Shown here piece by piece: positions 33,419-41,535 of a stretch of 64,000 nt of DNA. Positions within the stretch are counted from its first letter, which is position 1; each line of letters begins with the position of its first letter. Source of the stretch: Bacillota bacterium (GTDB lineage: Bacteria > Bacillota > Clostridia > Christensenellales > UBA1242); assembly GCA_009784375.1 (NCBI GenBank), contig WRBV01000002.1:144764-208763 (forward strand), written 5' to 3'. The translations under genes were made by a program, and so were the position numbers. The notes under the pieces were generated by a model. The model did not search any database. It was not told the DNA's origin and saw nothing but the letters and a program-made list of their open reading frames with translations.

Positions 33419-34405
33419 ATGGATGCCAAGAAGATAATAGATGAAGTTGCATACGAGAATGCAGATAGGGCAGGGATAGAACTTGAAAAGCCGACTTTTT
33501 ACGGTGTTTCATGTGGTGTTATAAATCCTTGGTGGAAATCGGTGGAGAGTACTGTTGATAATGTTAAAAGAGAATTTGACAGGTCTGGGGGTTCAGATGG
33601 TGATTTCTTTGATTTTACTTTGGCACAAGCTACCGATCTTGTGAGACTTACAGAAATGGATAGTAATGCCGAGAGAATTATTGAAACAATGAAAAAGGTA
33701 AGAAAGCAAGCCAATGATGGAAAATTAAAAAAAGAACACCCGCCTTTTCGATTGTATTTAAAAGAGAACAAGGGGACAGGAAAAGTCGATTCAGAGACAG
33801 GGGAGTTGGATCTTGGGACTGGTTATGTGGGCGTGCATGGAATTTTCATGAGCAAAAATATAATTCACGAAGTTCAGTTTACGACTGCGCTTGGACTTTA
33901 TGCCAAGAACTATGCAGACCAATTTTCTAGATTGTCAAGATCAATAATAGATGACCCAAATGCAAAGCCAGAAGAAAAAAGACGTGCAATGTTACTTCGA
34001 AAATATGAACGTGAGATTAACAACATAGGTGGAGAGTTATCTGGGCGTGATGATGTTATGGAAGAATTGCGTGATTTTATAGAGCCGCTTCAAGAGAAAA
34101 CTCCAAAAGGAACTCCGTTTGAACGAACGGAAAATTACATTTATGACGAGGTATTAGACAGAAGTCTTTCTGGTGGTACGGGGCAATTTGATGAGAATGT
34201 TGTAAGGCAGGCTGCGACAGAAATTAGCAGATATACTCCAGCAATTCAAGATGAGTTTTGTCAATTTATGAAAGCAATGTCACCAAGAGGTACAATAATT
34301 ATTGATACAAATATTGGTATGGCTGTACCAAAAAAGAAAGAGATTGTTCGAAATTCTGGTATCTTCTTGCCAGAACGTGGTGGAGAGTTTGTGCTTGCAA
34401 GATAA
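33419..34405 (+). CDS. Hypothetical protein with a RelA/SpoT-like nucleotidyltransferase core
   Basis: The 328-residue protein is not closely recognised, but residues 73-156 show the RelA/SpoT synthetase order: DLVRLTEM (73-80, like DLIR), a helix AERIIETMKKVRKQ, then GYVGVHGIF (135-143, like GYRSIH) and HEVQFTT (150-156, like VEIQIRT, with the conserved Glu). No HD, TGS or ACT domain is seen. The rest is helical. It could be a small alarmone synthetase, an RNA pyrophosphokinase or an inactive relative. It stands alone before rpsB, with a distant GGGAGAGG site. Confidence 0.45.
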   Translation: MDAKKIIDEVAYENADRAGIELEKPTFYGVSCGVINPWWKSVESTVDNVKREFDRSGGSDGDFFDFTLAQATDLVRLTEMDSNAERIIETMKKVRKQANDGKLKKEHPPFRLYLKENKGTGKVDSETGELDLGTGYVGVHGIFMSKNIIHEVQFTTALGLYAKNYADQFSRLSRSIIDDPNAKPEEKRRAMLLRKYEREINNIGGELSGRDDVMEELRDFIEPLQEKTPKGTPFERTENYIYDEVLDRSLSGGTGQFDENVVRQAATEISRYTPAIQDEFCQFMKAMSPRGTIIIDTNIGMAVPKKKEIVRNSGIFLPERGGEFVLAR

Positions 34406-34412
34406 TTTTCAC

Positions 34413-34441
34413 TTGACTTTTTGTGCAAGTATATATAGAAT
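34413..34441 (+). promoter_or_regulatory. rpsB promoter
   Basis: TTGACT, 17 bases, TAGAAT. A leader of about 110 bases follows and holds a GGGC-aaa-GCCC hairpin just before the ribosome-binding site, which may be an autoregulatory site for S2. Confidence 0.75.
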
Positions 34442-34558
34442 GTAAGGATTATCACTTTTTTGCATATTCTTTGCCTTGTGCCGAAATCGGTGGGACATTA
34501 GGAGTTTAAAGTAAAAAAGGGTGTGGGCAAAGCCCGAATAACAAGGAGGTTATTTAAA

Positions 34559-35395
34559 ATGAGCGTGATTTCGATCAAGCAACTACTTGAAGCTGGGGTG
34601 CATTTTGGACACCAAACCACAAAGTGGAATCCAAAAATGAAGCCGTATATCTATACGGCAAGACAAGGCGTACATATTTTGGACCTTGAAAAAAGTTCAA
34701 AATTGATTGACGCGGCGTACGAATTCATTCGTAACAATGTTGCGGGTGGGAAAAAGGTTCTTTTCGTAGGAACAAAAAAGCAAGCAGAAGAGGCGGTAAA
34801 GACCGAAGCCGAGCGTTGTGGTATGTTCTATGTGAACAGCAGATGGCTTGGTGGTACACTTACAAATTTCGAAACCATTCGTTCACGTGTTGACCGAATG
34901 AACAAATTATACCAAATGGAAAAAATGGGCGAGTTTGCATACTTGCCAAAGAAAGAGGTTATTAAGCTTCTTGATGAACGTGATAAGTTGGAAAGAAATC
35001 TTCGCGGTATCGCAGAGATGACAAGTCTTCCTGGGATTATGGTTATTGTTGATTCCAAGAAAGAACATATTGCAATTAAAGAAGCACGTAAATTGGGTAT
35101 TCCTGTGGTAGGTGTTATTGACACAAACTGTGACCCAGATGATGTTGATGTTGTTATTCCTGCAAACGATGATGCAATTCGAAGTGTATCATTGATTTTG
35201 ACTGCGCTTGCTGATGCTGTTATCGAGGCACGTGAGGGTGTTGAACTTCGTACACGTGGAACTGGTGAGGGTGTTTCAATGGCGGATGCAATTGAATCAA
35301 AAGAAATTATGGAAGTTTCAAAAGAGGAAGAGCAAGTTGAAGTTGAAAAGCCAAAGGCAAAGCGTGTAAAGAAAGAAGAGGAAAGTGCAGAATAA
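34559..35395 (+). CDS. rpsB: 30S ribosomal protein S2
   Basis: The start ATG follows AAGGAGGTTATTTAAA; a GTG 36 bases upstream is rejected. Signatures are [19 protein letters not shown], the [11 protein letters not shown] block and [19 protein letters not shown]. About 40 acidic and Lys-rich residues extend the C-terminus beyond the usual end. It is followed by an inserted small gene and then tsf. Confidence 0.97.
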   Translation: MSVISIKQLLEAGVHFGHQTTKWNPKMKPYIYTARQGVHILDLEKSSKLIDAAYEFIRNNVAGGKKVLFVGTKKQAEEAVKTEAERCGMFYVNSRWLGGTLTNFETIRSRVDRMNKLYQMEKMGEFAYLPKKEVIKLLDERDKLERNLRGIAEMTSLPGIMVIVDSKKEHIAIKEARKLGIPVVGVIDTNCDPDDVDVVIPANDDAIRSVSLILTALADAVIEAREGVELRTRGTGEGVSMADAIESKEIMEVSKEEEQVEVEKPKAKRVKKEEESAE

Positions 35396-35412
35396 TTTAA
35401 GGGAGTGAACAA

Positions 35413-35661
35413 ATGATGGATAAAGAGGCACAAAGAGCAACTCAAGATGCAGAAAGAGAATATATGATAATTGCCAAAGCTCAGTCTGGTTCAAAAGATA
35501 GAGACCTTGTCTATATCGCTATGAATTATCCAAACATTTTTCGGAATTTGTTAGAAAATGAACGAGAGCAAAGAGCACAAGATGAGATTGACATGATTAA
35601 CGAAGCAAAAAAGAGTAGATGTGTAATCTATCCAAGACAAATAGAAAAAGCAATAAGCTAA
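35413..35661 (+). CDS. Small hypothetical protein inserted between rpsB and tsf
   Basis: Eighty-two charged residues (Asp, Glu, Arg and Gln-rich), unrecognised. AAGGGAGTGAACAA precedes the ATG. rpsB and tsf are nearly always adjacent in bacteria, so this gene interrupts a conserved pair while keeping short gaps (17 and 19 bases). Confidence 0.7.
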   Translation: MMDKEAQRATQDAEREYMIIAKAQSGSKDRDLVYIAMNYPNIFRNLLENEREQRAQDEIDMINEAKKSRCVIYPRQIEKAIS

Positions 35662-35680
35662 ATTTATAAAGGAGAAAAAT

Positions 35681-36325
35681 ATGAGCGACATTATGAAATT
35701 AAAAAACGCAACAGGTGCAGGAGTTATGGACTGTAAAAATGCACTTGCAGAATGCGGTGGAAATTATGAAAAAGCGGCGGCATTGCTGCGTGAACGTGGT
35801 ATAGCAAAGGCAGCAAAAAAAGAAGGCAGCGACCGTGTGAACAGCGAAGGTAGCGTATTCACATATAACCACATGGGTGGAAAAATTGCTGTGTTGGTTG
35901 AAATTAACTGTGAAACCGACTTTGCAGCCAAAGCGGATGCTTTCCTCGAGCTTGGTAAAAATATTGCAATGCACATTGCGGCGGCAAAGCCACTTTACTT
36001 GGAAGAAAGTGAAGTGCCAACGGCAGAACTTGAAACCGAGAAAGAAATTCTTAAAAAACAGGCACTTAACGAAGGTAAGCCAGCAAACGTTGTTGATAAA
36101 ATGGTCGAAGGTCGTGTGAAGAAGTATTACCAAGAGATTTGTCTTGTTCACCAGCCATTTGTAAAAGACCCAAGCAAGTCAATCAAGGACGTGGTTACCG
36201 AGGCAATCGCGTTCATCGGTGAAAAGATTACAATCCGTCGTTTCGTAAGATTCGAAATGGGTGAAGGTCTTGAAAAGAAAGAAGATAACTTTGCTGAAGA
36301 AGTTGCGAAGCAAATGAATAAATAA
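35681..36325 (+). CDS. tsf: Translation elongation factor Ts
   Basis: Nucleotide exchange factor for EF-Tu, 214 residues (short form). The signature [13 protein letters not shown] is near residue 10, and [18 protein letters not shown] near residue 69. AAAGGAG precedes the ATG. pyrH, which usually follows, is absent from the window. Confidence 0.97.
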   Translation: MSDIMKLKNATGAGVMDCKNALAECGGNYEKAAALLRERGIAKAAKKEGSDRVNSEGSVFTYNHMGGKIAVLVEINCETDFAAKADAFLELGKNIAMHIAAAKPLYLEESEVPTAELETEKEILKKQALNEGKPANVVDKMVEGRVKKYYQEICLVHQPFVKDPSKSIKDVVTEAIAFIGEKITIRRFVRFEMGEGLEKKEDNFAEEVAKQMNK

Positions 36326-36326
36326 T

Positions 36327-36460
36327 ACTTTTGACCGTCAAAAGTAAAACGTTAAAAGGGGTAATACCCCTTTTAATATTTCCCCTCTTCAAAGGATTTG
36401 TGTTCTTTTTGGACGCCAAAAAGAACCAAAAAGCGTCGGGGGGTTGCGACTCCCCCCGAA
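36327..36460. repeat. Family D hairpin cluster
   Basis: Four consecutive palindromes: ACTTTTGACCGTCAAAAGT; AAAAGGGG-taata-CCCCTTTT (the tsf terminator, 36353-36376); GTTCTTTTTG-gacg-CCAAAAAGAAC; and TCGGGGGG / CCCCCCGA. The first and third resemble the hairpin at 14927. No gene lies here. Confidence 0.65.
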
Positions 36461-36561
36461 CCCCCTAAACGCGGGGTAGGATATATGATTTTGGTATTGC
36501 GGATGAAGTTATGAATACATAAAAACTTAGTTAATGTTTTGAAAGTGTGGTAAGATTGGTT

Positions 36562-37185
36562 ATGAAAATAACAACAGAGCAGATGGGTGTGTTGAGGAGC
36601 TTGGTGAGTGGGCATGATACGGTAAGGTATAGTATTTTGCACGAGGAAGTTTACCAGACGGTGGAAAACCATACAAACAGGATGTTGGCAATTGCACCTG
36701 TGGTTGCGAATATTGTGGGGTTTGATTTTGATTATTATGATGTATGTGCTTTTATATTGGCACATGATTTGGTAGAGCTTGGGATGAAGCAGGATATAAC
36801 AGCACTTGAACAAGCACAACAGGCAGAGATGAAGAAGAAAAAAGAAGAGTACGAGGCAAAGGCAAAAATAGAGCTTGGTGAAAAGTATGGGGCTTGGTTG
36901 AGTGAACTTTTGAATGAATATGAGAAACAGGAAAGTGAGTCTGCTCGATTTGTTAAATGGTTGGATAAGTACGAGGCGAATCGACATATGTTAGAAATTG
37001 ATTTATTCGCCGAAATTGGATTGATTAACTTTGCGGTGAATATGGGTAACTTGATAAAGGCAACGAATCGATTGCCGATTATGAAAGAATTTACATTGAA
37101 ACATATGGATGAAGAGTTGCGTAAGGTTTGGGAAAGGAATGACAGCTTGGATGAGTTTCTAGAGTTACGGAACAGAATAGTTTGA
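36562..37185 (+). CDS. HD-domain hydrolase, YfbR/HDDC2-like, leaderless start
   Basis: Probable 5'-deoxynucleotidase-like phosphohydrolase of 207 residues. The metal motifs fit the family: ENHTNRM (His of the first motif, near residue 31), FILAHDLVELGMKQDI (HD plus E and DI, near residue 61) and a distal Asp. A Lys/Glu-rich helix follows. TAAGAT lies five bases before the ATG and no Shine-Dalgarno site exists. It occupies the place where pyrH is usually found. Confidence 0.65.
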   Translation: MKITTEQMGVLRSLVSGHDTVRYSILHEEVYQTVENHTNRMLAIAPVVANIVGFDFDYYDVCAFILAHDLVELGMKQDITALEQAQQAEMKKKKEEYEAKAKIELGEKYGAWLSELLNEYEKQESESARFVKWLDKYEANRHMLEIDLFAEIGLINFAVNMGNLIKATNRLPIMKEFTLKHMDEELRKVWERNDSLDEFLELRNRIV

Positions 37186-37227
37186 CATGAATGCTTGGTG
37201 CTGTTACTCTTGATAGAGAGGTGGTTT

Positions 37228-37767
37228 GTGAATCCATTGGTGATTTTTATTATTGTATTGGTTTCGGTGTTTCTTGTTGTTGCCATTTTATCCGCATGGG
37301 TCAATGTTATGGCAGTAAGACGCAGAGACAATTTGATAATTGAAAAACGAAAAAGCGGAGAAATTCCATCAAGTGATATAATCTTGGGTGGGCAATTTGG
37401 ACGTGGAAATCGTACATCGGCGATATTCTTTGGTGCGGTTGGCATGTTGATATCCAATATTAATGCATCGCGTACTGGTAGAAATTTTATTATGGCACTT
37501 GGGAATGAATCGGCGGCGATTTATACAATTGGACGACCAAAAGTTTCACGTAAGATTGTGATTTCATCAAGTAATTTGGAAGCAATTGATATGCGTCGAG
37601 TTATGGCAGGTTTGCAAGTACGATTCAAGTTAAAAGAAAACTCACGTCATACAGATATGTTAGTGGTACCAGTATTTCGTGGTCAAGACATGGAAAAGGT
37701 TATGAAAAAACTTTTTTCTATCCAAAAGAAATCATTTAATGATCAAGAAATTGAATTTGTTGAATAA
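37228..37767 (+). CDS. Single-pass membrane protein, unknown
   Basis: One hundred and seventy-nine residues: one N-terminal transmembrane helix (about residues 3-25), then a soluble domain of mixed strands (AIYTIGRPKVSRKIVIS, VRFKLKENS). The GTG at 37228 follows GAGAGGTGG and is preferred to an upstream TTG. It lies 42 bases after the HD gene and is probably co-transcribed. Not recognised. Confidence 0.6.
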   Translation: MNPLVIFIIVLVSVFLVVAILSAWVNVMAVRRRDNLIIEKRKSGEIPSSDIILGGQFGRGNRTSAIFFGAVGMLISNINASRTGRNFIMALGNESAAIYTIGRPKVSRKIVISSSNLEAIDMRRVMAGLQVRFKLKENSRHTDMLVVPVFRGQDMEKVMKKLFSIQKKSFNDQEIEFVE

Positions 37768-37769
37768 TA

Positions 37770-38471
37770 TTATTGCCACCAACTACGTTCACGGTTTTCT
37801 TGTTCTTTTTGCTTTTGATCGTCAGCAACCATATCTATTAGTAACTTGACTTGTTCGTTCTTTTCGTTGACGAATTGTTTTCGTTTATCCATGTGATAAG
37901 GGGGAATACCACAATATGTTATGGCTCTTACATCACTTGAACATTCTGTTTCTGGTTCCATGCCATCGCTTGTCCAAAGTTCTCCTGAGATATTATTAGA
38001 TAATCCGACCTCATCATCGATTCTTAAAAGTTCTTTTCCCGTATCTTTGAATCTATTTTGGTAAGTCATTTCTTGGTCGTCAAGGAATACTTCGATGCCT
38101 TGTGCTTGGTCACGTGAACCAAATTCGCGCATCATTATGTCGTGGTTTATTTCTTTGATGTAATCAAGTGCTGGTTTACTTTTTGGTTCGAGATTGTCTT
38201 CTGTTTCATCACAATCGTATTCATCGTCGAAATCATCCTCGGCATCATATTCATATTCTTCATCAGGCTCGTATTCATCCATAAAGTCTTCGTCTTCGGC
38301 AAACATCTCTATGTCTTGTAATAATATAAATTTTCTTTTCAAAGATAAACCTTGTTTCTCGGGTGTTGTGGGTAAACTTATGAATGCGTGCATGTTGTTT
38401 ATTGCATATGTCCATTCGTTAAAGTCATCGGTGCTCCCACAATTAAAAATGAATTCATCTTTTGTTTCCAT
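37770..38471 (-). CDS. Acidic hypothetical protein, leaderless start
   Basis: The 233-residue protein is dominated by Asp, Glu and Tyr in its first half (for example EDEDFMDEYEPDEEYEYD near residue 60) and has no recognised fold. TTGTAA, 17 bases, TACAAT (38477-38482) ends five bases before the ATG at 38471. An upstream ATG would place the -10 box inside the gene. Confidence 0.65.
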   Translation of the reverse strand: METKDEFIFNCGSTDDFNEWTYAINNMHAFISLPTTPEKQGLSLKRKFILLQDIEMFAEDEDFMDEYEPDEEYEYDAEDDFDDEYDCDETEDNLEPKSKPALDYIKEINHDIMMREFGSRDQAQGIEVFLDDQEMTYQNRFKDTGKELLRIDDEVGLSNNISGELWTSDGMEPETECSSDVRAITYCGIPPYHMDKRKQFVNEKNEQVKLLIDMVADDQKQKEQENRERSWWQ

Positions 38472-38558
38472 TCCAAATTGTATCATGAAATGGTAATTTT
38501 TACAATACCTGAAATAAATGATTTGGCGGAATTAGTTGTTTTGTGATATAAATTAGAT

Positions 38559-39134
38559 ATGGAATATCTAAGTGATAAAATAAATGAACTTCTTCTTGAA
38601 TTTGAAGAGCGCCTTGGAAAAGGTGCAAATTTCGTCAGGGGAGAGTTCCAAATGGTTCGTGCGGGACGCGTGAACCCAGCCATAGTTGAACGAGTTAGTG
38701 TTGATTATTTTGGACAATCAACCCCTATCCGACAACTTGGAAACATTACTTGTGCCGATTCAAGAACGATTGTTATAAGTTTATGGGATACTGCCATTTT
38801 GCGAGAAGTGTGCAAGTCGCTTACTGCCGCTAATCTTGGTGCAAATCCTATTGATGATGGACGTGTTATTCGTCTTATTTTCCCGTTGCTTACAGAAGAG
38901 CGTAGAAAAGAATTGGTAAAGCAAGTTCGCAAGATTGCCGAAGAAGGTAAGGTTGCAATGAGAAACGATCGTAGATGGGCAATGGACAGTTTAAAAAAGG
39001 CAAGTAAAGAAGATAATATAAGTGAAGACGAAGTTGCTTCGGTCGAAAAAGACATCCAGAAATTACTTGATAATTATGTTGCAAGTTTGGATAAACTTCT
39101 TGCAAATAAAGAGGGTGAGATAATGGAGGTATAA
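38559..39134 (+). CDS. frr: Ribosome recycling factor, leaderless start
   Basis: Splits post-termination ribosomes with EF-G; 191 residues. The coiled-coil hairpin is evident, with VRAGRVNPAIVERVSVDYFGQSTP near residue 32 (written in parts: VRAGRVNPAIVERV, VDYFG) and ANLGANPIDDGRVIRLIFPLLTEERRKEL. TATAAA at 38547-38552 ends six bases before the ATG and no Shine-Dalgarno site is present, which is unusual for this translation gene. Confidence 0.95.
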   Translation: MEYLSDKINELLLEFEERLGKGANFVRGEFQMVRAGRVNPAIVERVSVDYFGQSTPIRQLGNITCADSRTIVISLWDTAILREVCKSLTAANLGANPIDDGRVIRLIFPLLTEERRKELVKQVRKIAEEGKVAMRNDRRWAMDSLKKASKEDNISEDEVASVEKDIQKLLDNYVASLDKLLANKEGEIMEV

Positions 39135-39221
39135 CCACAAGGTTGTATGTTGAACCTGGTTCATAGTAAACGAATATTATGAAAGTAACATAAGATAATT
39201 CTCAAAAAGAGGCTTGTATAA

Positions 39222-39923
39222 GTGATTAAGATCAACAAAAAAATCGATCTGAATAAAGTTCCAGCACATGTTGCATTTATCATGGATGGTAATGGGCGTT
39301 GGGCGAACAAGCGAGGTCTGCATCGTCATTTTGGACATAGGATTGGGTATACTAGAGTATTAATGGCGGTTAAGCGTTGTGCAGACATTGGGATAAAAGT
39401 TGTAAGTGTATACGCATTCAGCACCGAAAACTGGAACCGTCCCAAAGAAGAGGTTGATGAGATTTTCCGTATCATTCGTGAAAATATGCACAAAGATTTA
39501 GATGAGTTCCAGATGAATGGCATTAAGGTCGTTGCAAGTGGTGATATAACGAAATTTCCAAAAGACCTTTATGAAAAATTAACCGAGATAATAGAAAAGA
39601 CCAAAAATAACACAAGATGTACGTTAAATCTTTGCATTAACTATGGTGGTCGTGATGATATTGTTTATGCTGCGAACAGGTTGAATGGAAAGAAAGTGAC
39701 CGAAGCCGAATTTGGCAAGTTGTTATATAACTCGGACTTGCCTGACCTTGACCTTGTGGTAAGGACAAGCGGGGAGCAGAGGGTAAGTAACTTTATGCTT
39801 TGGCAAATGGCGTATGCGGAATTCTTGTTTATAAAGCCACATTGGCCAGGTATAAGTGAAAAATTGGTGGACAAGTGTATAGTCGATTTCCAAAAACGAA
39901 AACGAAGATTTGGGAAAGTTTAA
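39222..39923 (+). CDS. uppS: Undecaprenyl (isoprenyl) diphosphate synthase
   Basis: Makes the lipid carrier precursor for cell-wall synthesis. HVAFIMDGNGRWANKRG (catalytic Asp), SVYAFSTENWNRP and the C-terminal PDLDLVVRTSGEQRVSNFM are complete; 233 residues. The start is GTG at 39222, with AAAGAGG ten bases upstream. The 3' end forms a terminator hairpin (GGAAAG / CTTTCC plus eight T) at 39913-39939. Confidence 0.96.
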   Translation: MIKINKKIDLNKVPAHVAFIMDGNGRWANKRGLHRHFGHRIGYTRVLMAVKRCADIGIKVVSVYAFSTENWNRPKEEVDEIFRIIRENMHKDLDEFQMNGIKVVASGDITKFPKDLYEKLTEIIEKTKNNTRCTLNLCINYGGRDDIVYAANRLNGKKVTEAEFGKLLYNSDLPDLDLVVRTSGEQRVSNFMLWQMAYAEFLFIKPHWPGISEKLVDKCIVDFQKRKRRFGKV

Positions 39924-39939
39924 TGCTTTCCTTTTTTTT
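39913..39939 (+). terminator. Terminator built into the uppS 3' end
   Basis: GGAAAG, loop TTTAATG, CTTTCC, eight T. The left arm is coding sequence and the stop codon is in the loop. Confidence 0.8.
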
Positions 39940-39953
39940 GAGATATATTCTTA

Positions 39954-39982
39954 TTGACTAAGTTTGAAAATTTTGGTTTAAT
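39954..39982 (+). promoter_or_regulatory. Promoter of a leaderless membrane-protein gene
   Basis: TTGACT, 17 bases, TTTAAT; the ATG follows after six bases. Confidence 0.75.
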
Positions 39983-39988
39983 AATGAT

Positions 39989-40420
39989 ATGAGTAGAGAA
40001 ATTCAAAATCATGTGTGTAGTGATGGATATTGTCTTCCACAATATCAAAACGGGGTAAAGGTTTTTTGTCCGTGCGGTGATGATATTTTTATTGCTCCTG
40101 AAAAACCTGTTGTGTCAAAGTCAATACAACAAAGACAACAATCAAGTCGTTCAGGTAATCGCTTAATTGTGGGTGTGGCAAGTGTATTTGCATTCATGTT
40201 TATCTTGACGGGTCTTTCAATGGTTGTAGTTACACAAACAACTGTACAGGCGGCGGCACAATATAACACGGTGATTGGAGACACTATGGGGTATGGACAC
40301 TTTGCTATATTATTTGCTGGGTTTGGGTTGTTTATTTTGCTTGGAATAATTGCATATATGGTATTCGACACAAATAAAAGTGGGCAAAGGCTAGTGCTTG
40401 AAGCTTCTGGAAAGAAATAA
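39989..40420 (+). CDS. Two-helix membrane protein with N-terminal Cys cluster, leaderless start
   Basis: One hundred and forty-three residues. C10, C15, C27 and C29 could form a small zinc site. Two transmembrane segments (about 55-78 and 104-127) flank an external loop. The architecture resembles the protein at 55870. No family recognised. The gene lies between uppS and cdsA but has its own promoter, and a terminator follows at 40437-40460. Confidence 0.65.
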   Translation: MSREIQNHVCSDGYCLPQYQNGVKVFCPCGDDIFIAPEKPVVSKSIQQRQQSSRSGNRLIVGVASVFAFMFILTGLSMVVVTQTTVQAAAQYNTVIGDTMGYGHFAILFAGFGLFILLGIIAYMVFDTNKSGQRLVLEASGKK

Positions 40421-40436
40421 TTTTAATTAGTATTTA

Positions 40437-40460
40437 AATGCGATGTGAGTCGCATTTTTT
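40437..40460 (+). terminator. Intrinsic terminator
   Basis: AATGCGA, loop TGTGAG, TCGCATTTTTT. Confidence 0.8.
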
Positions 40461-40530
40461 GATAGTAAAATGTAATTTCAAGAAAATTAACTTGACTGTG
40501 GCATATATAAAGTGATAATATAGGTTCATA

Positions 40531-41523
40531 ATGTTTGATTGGCAAAAAGAAAGAACAAAGCGATTAGTAACAGGCTTTATTATATTATGTGTGTTGGCGG
40601 CGGCATTTGGTTTGCGGCAGGTTACTCCATTCATTTTTGATGGATTTGTAATTATTCTTGTATGGTTTTGCGTATTCGAGGTTTTCAAGGCAAAAAAACT
40701 GGATTCTCGTGGTGTGCGTGATTATTATATCTATCCATATATCGCGATTTCCTATTTAACCTTTTTGCTTGGCATCTTGGTTGACAATCCATTTCCGTTT
40801 TGGTTACACATCGTGTTACAGCTTGTGATTCTTTTTGTCCTTTGTTTATATGTTTACATCATGAGTTATACCGACAAAGAATTTCTTAAAGAGTGCAAGT
40901 TAAAGAAAAAAGATGTTGGTAAGGCAAGCTTTGGCGTTGTTCTTGATTACATGAAACTTATATTTTATCCAGCGTTTTTGCTTTTCCTTCTTGTACCGAT
41001 TAACCATATTGCAAGATGGGCGGAAGTGATACCAGAGGGTACGGTAGATGCGGTGCCTGTTGTGTCTCTTGGGTTGTTTGCATTGTTGCTTGTGTTTGTT
41101 ATTACTATAATGACGGATACTGCTGCGTATCTTACTGGGAAGCTTCTTAAAGGCAAAAAACTTGTCCCTAAGATCAGTCCAGGAAAGACGATAAGTGGTG
41201 CAGTTGGTGGTTTGTTTGGTGGTGTGATTGGCTCATTAACAGTTCTTTTGGTTATGACTACCTCGACAACTCTTCAACAGTTTTTGACCGAACAAGTGGG
41301 TTATGCAAATGCTGTCCTTTGGGTGTTTGCGGTTATTGGTCTTGTTGGGGCGGTGATTACCCAGGCTGGGGATATTTATGCGAGTTGGGTCAAGCGTAAA
41401 AATGGTATAAAAGACTTTGGTAAATGGTTGCCTGGTCATGGTGGATTGATGGATCGTTTCGATGGGTTGGCTTTTAATTCTGCGTTCATTGCGTTTGTGT
41501 TTATGATTATTGTACTTGTATAG
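40531..41523 (+). CDS. cdsA: Phosphatidate cytidylyltransferase
   Basis: Makes CDP-diacylglycerol for phospholipid synthesis. Integral membrane protein of 330 residues with about eight helices. The signature is split as DTAAYLTGKLLKGKK, SPGKTISGAVGG, SWVKRKNGIKDFGKWLPGHGG (in two halves) and MDRFDGL near the C-terminus. A promoter TTGACT, 18 bases, TAATAT lies nine bases before the ATG. It follows uppS in the usual order. Confidence 0.93.
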   Translation: MFDWQKERTKRLVTGFIILCVLAAAFGLRQVTPFIFDGFVIILVWFCVFEVFKAKKLDSRGVRDYYIYPYIAISYLTFLLGILVDNPFPFWLHIVLQLVILFVLCLYVYIMSYTDKEFLKECKLKKKDVGKASFGVVLDYMKLIFYPAFLLFLLVPINHIARWAEVIPEGTVDAVPVVSLGLFALLLVFVITIMTDTAAYLTGKLLKGKKLVPKISPGKTISGAVGGLFGGVIGSLTVLLVMTTSTTLQQFLTEQVGYANAVLWVFAVIGLVGAVITQAGDIYASWVKRKNGIKDFGKWLPGHGGLMDRFDGLAFNSAFIAFVFMIIVLV

Positions 41524-41535
41524 GTGTTTTAATTT

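Noticed and set aside
34828..35445. Long minus-strand frame within rpsB
   Set aside because: Antisense shadow of rpsB with no initiation signals.
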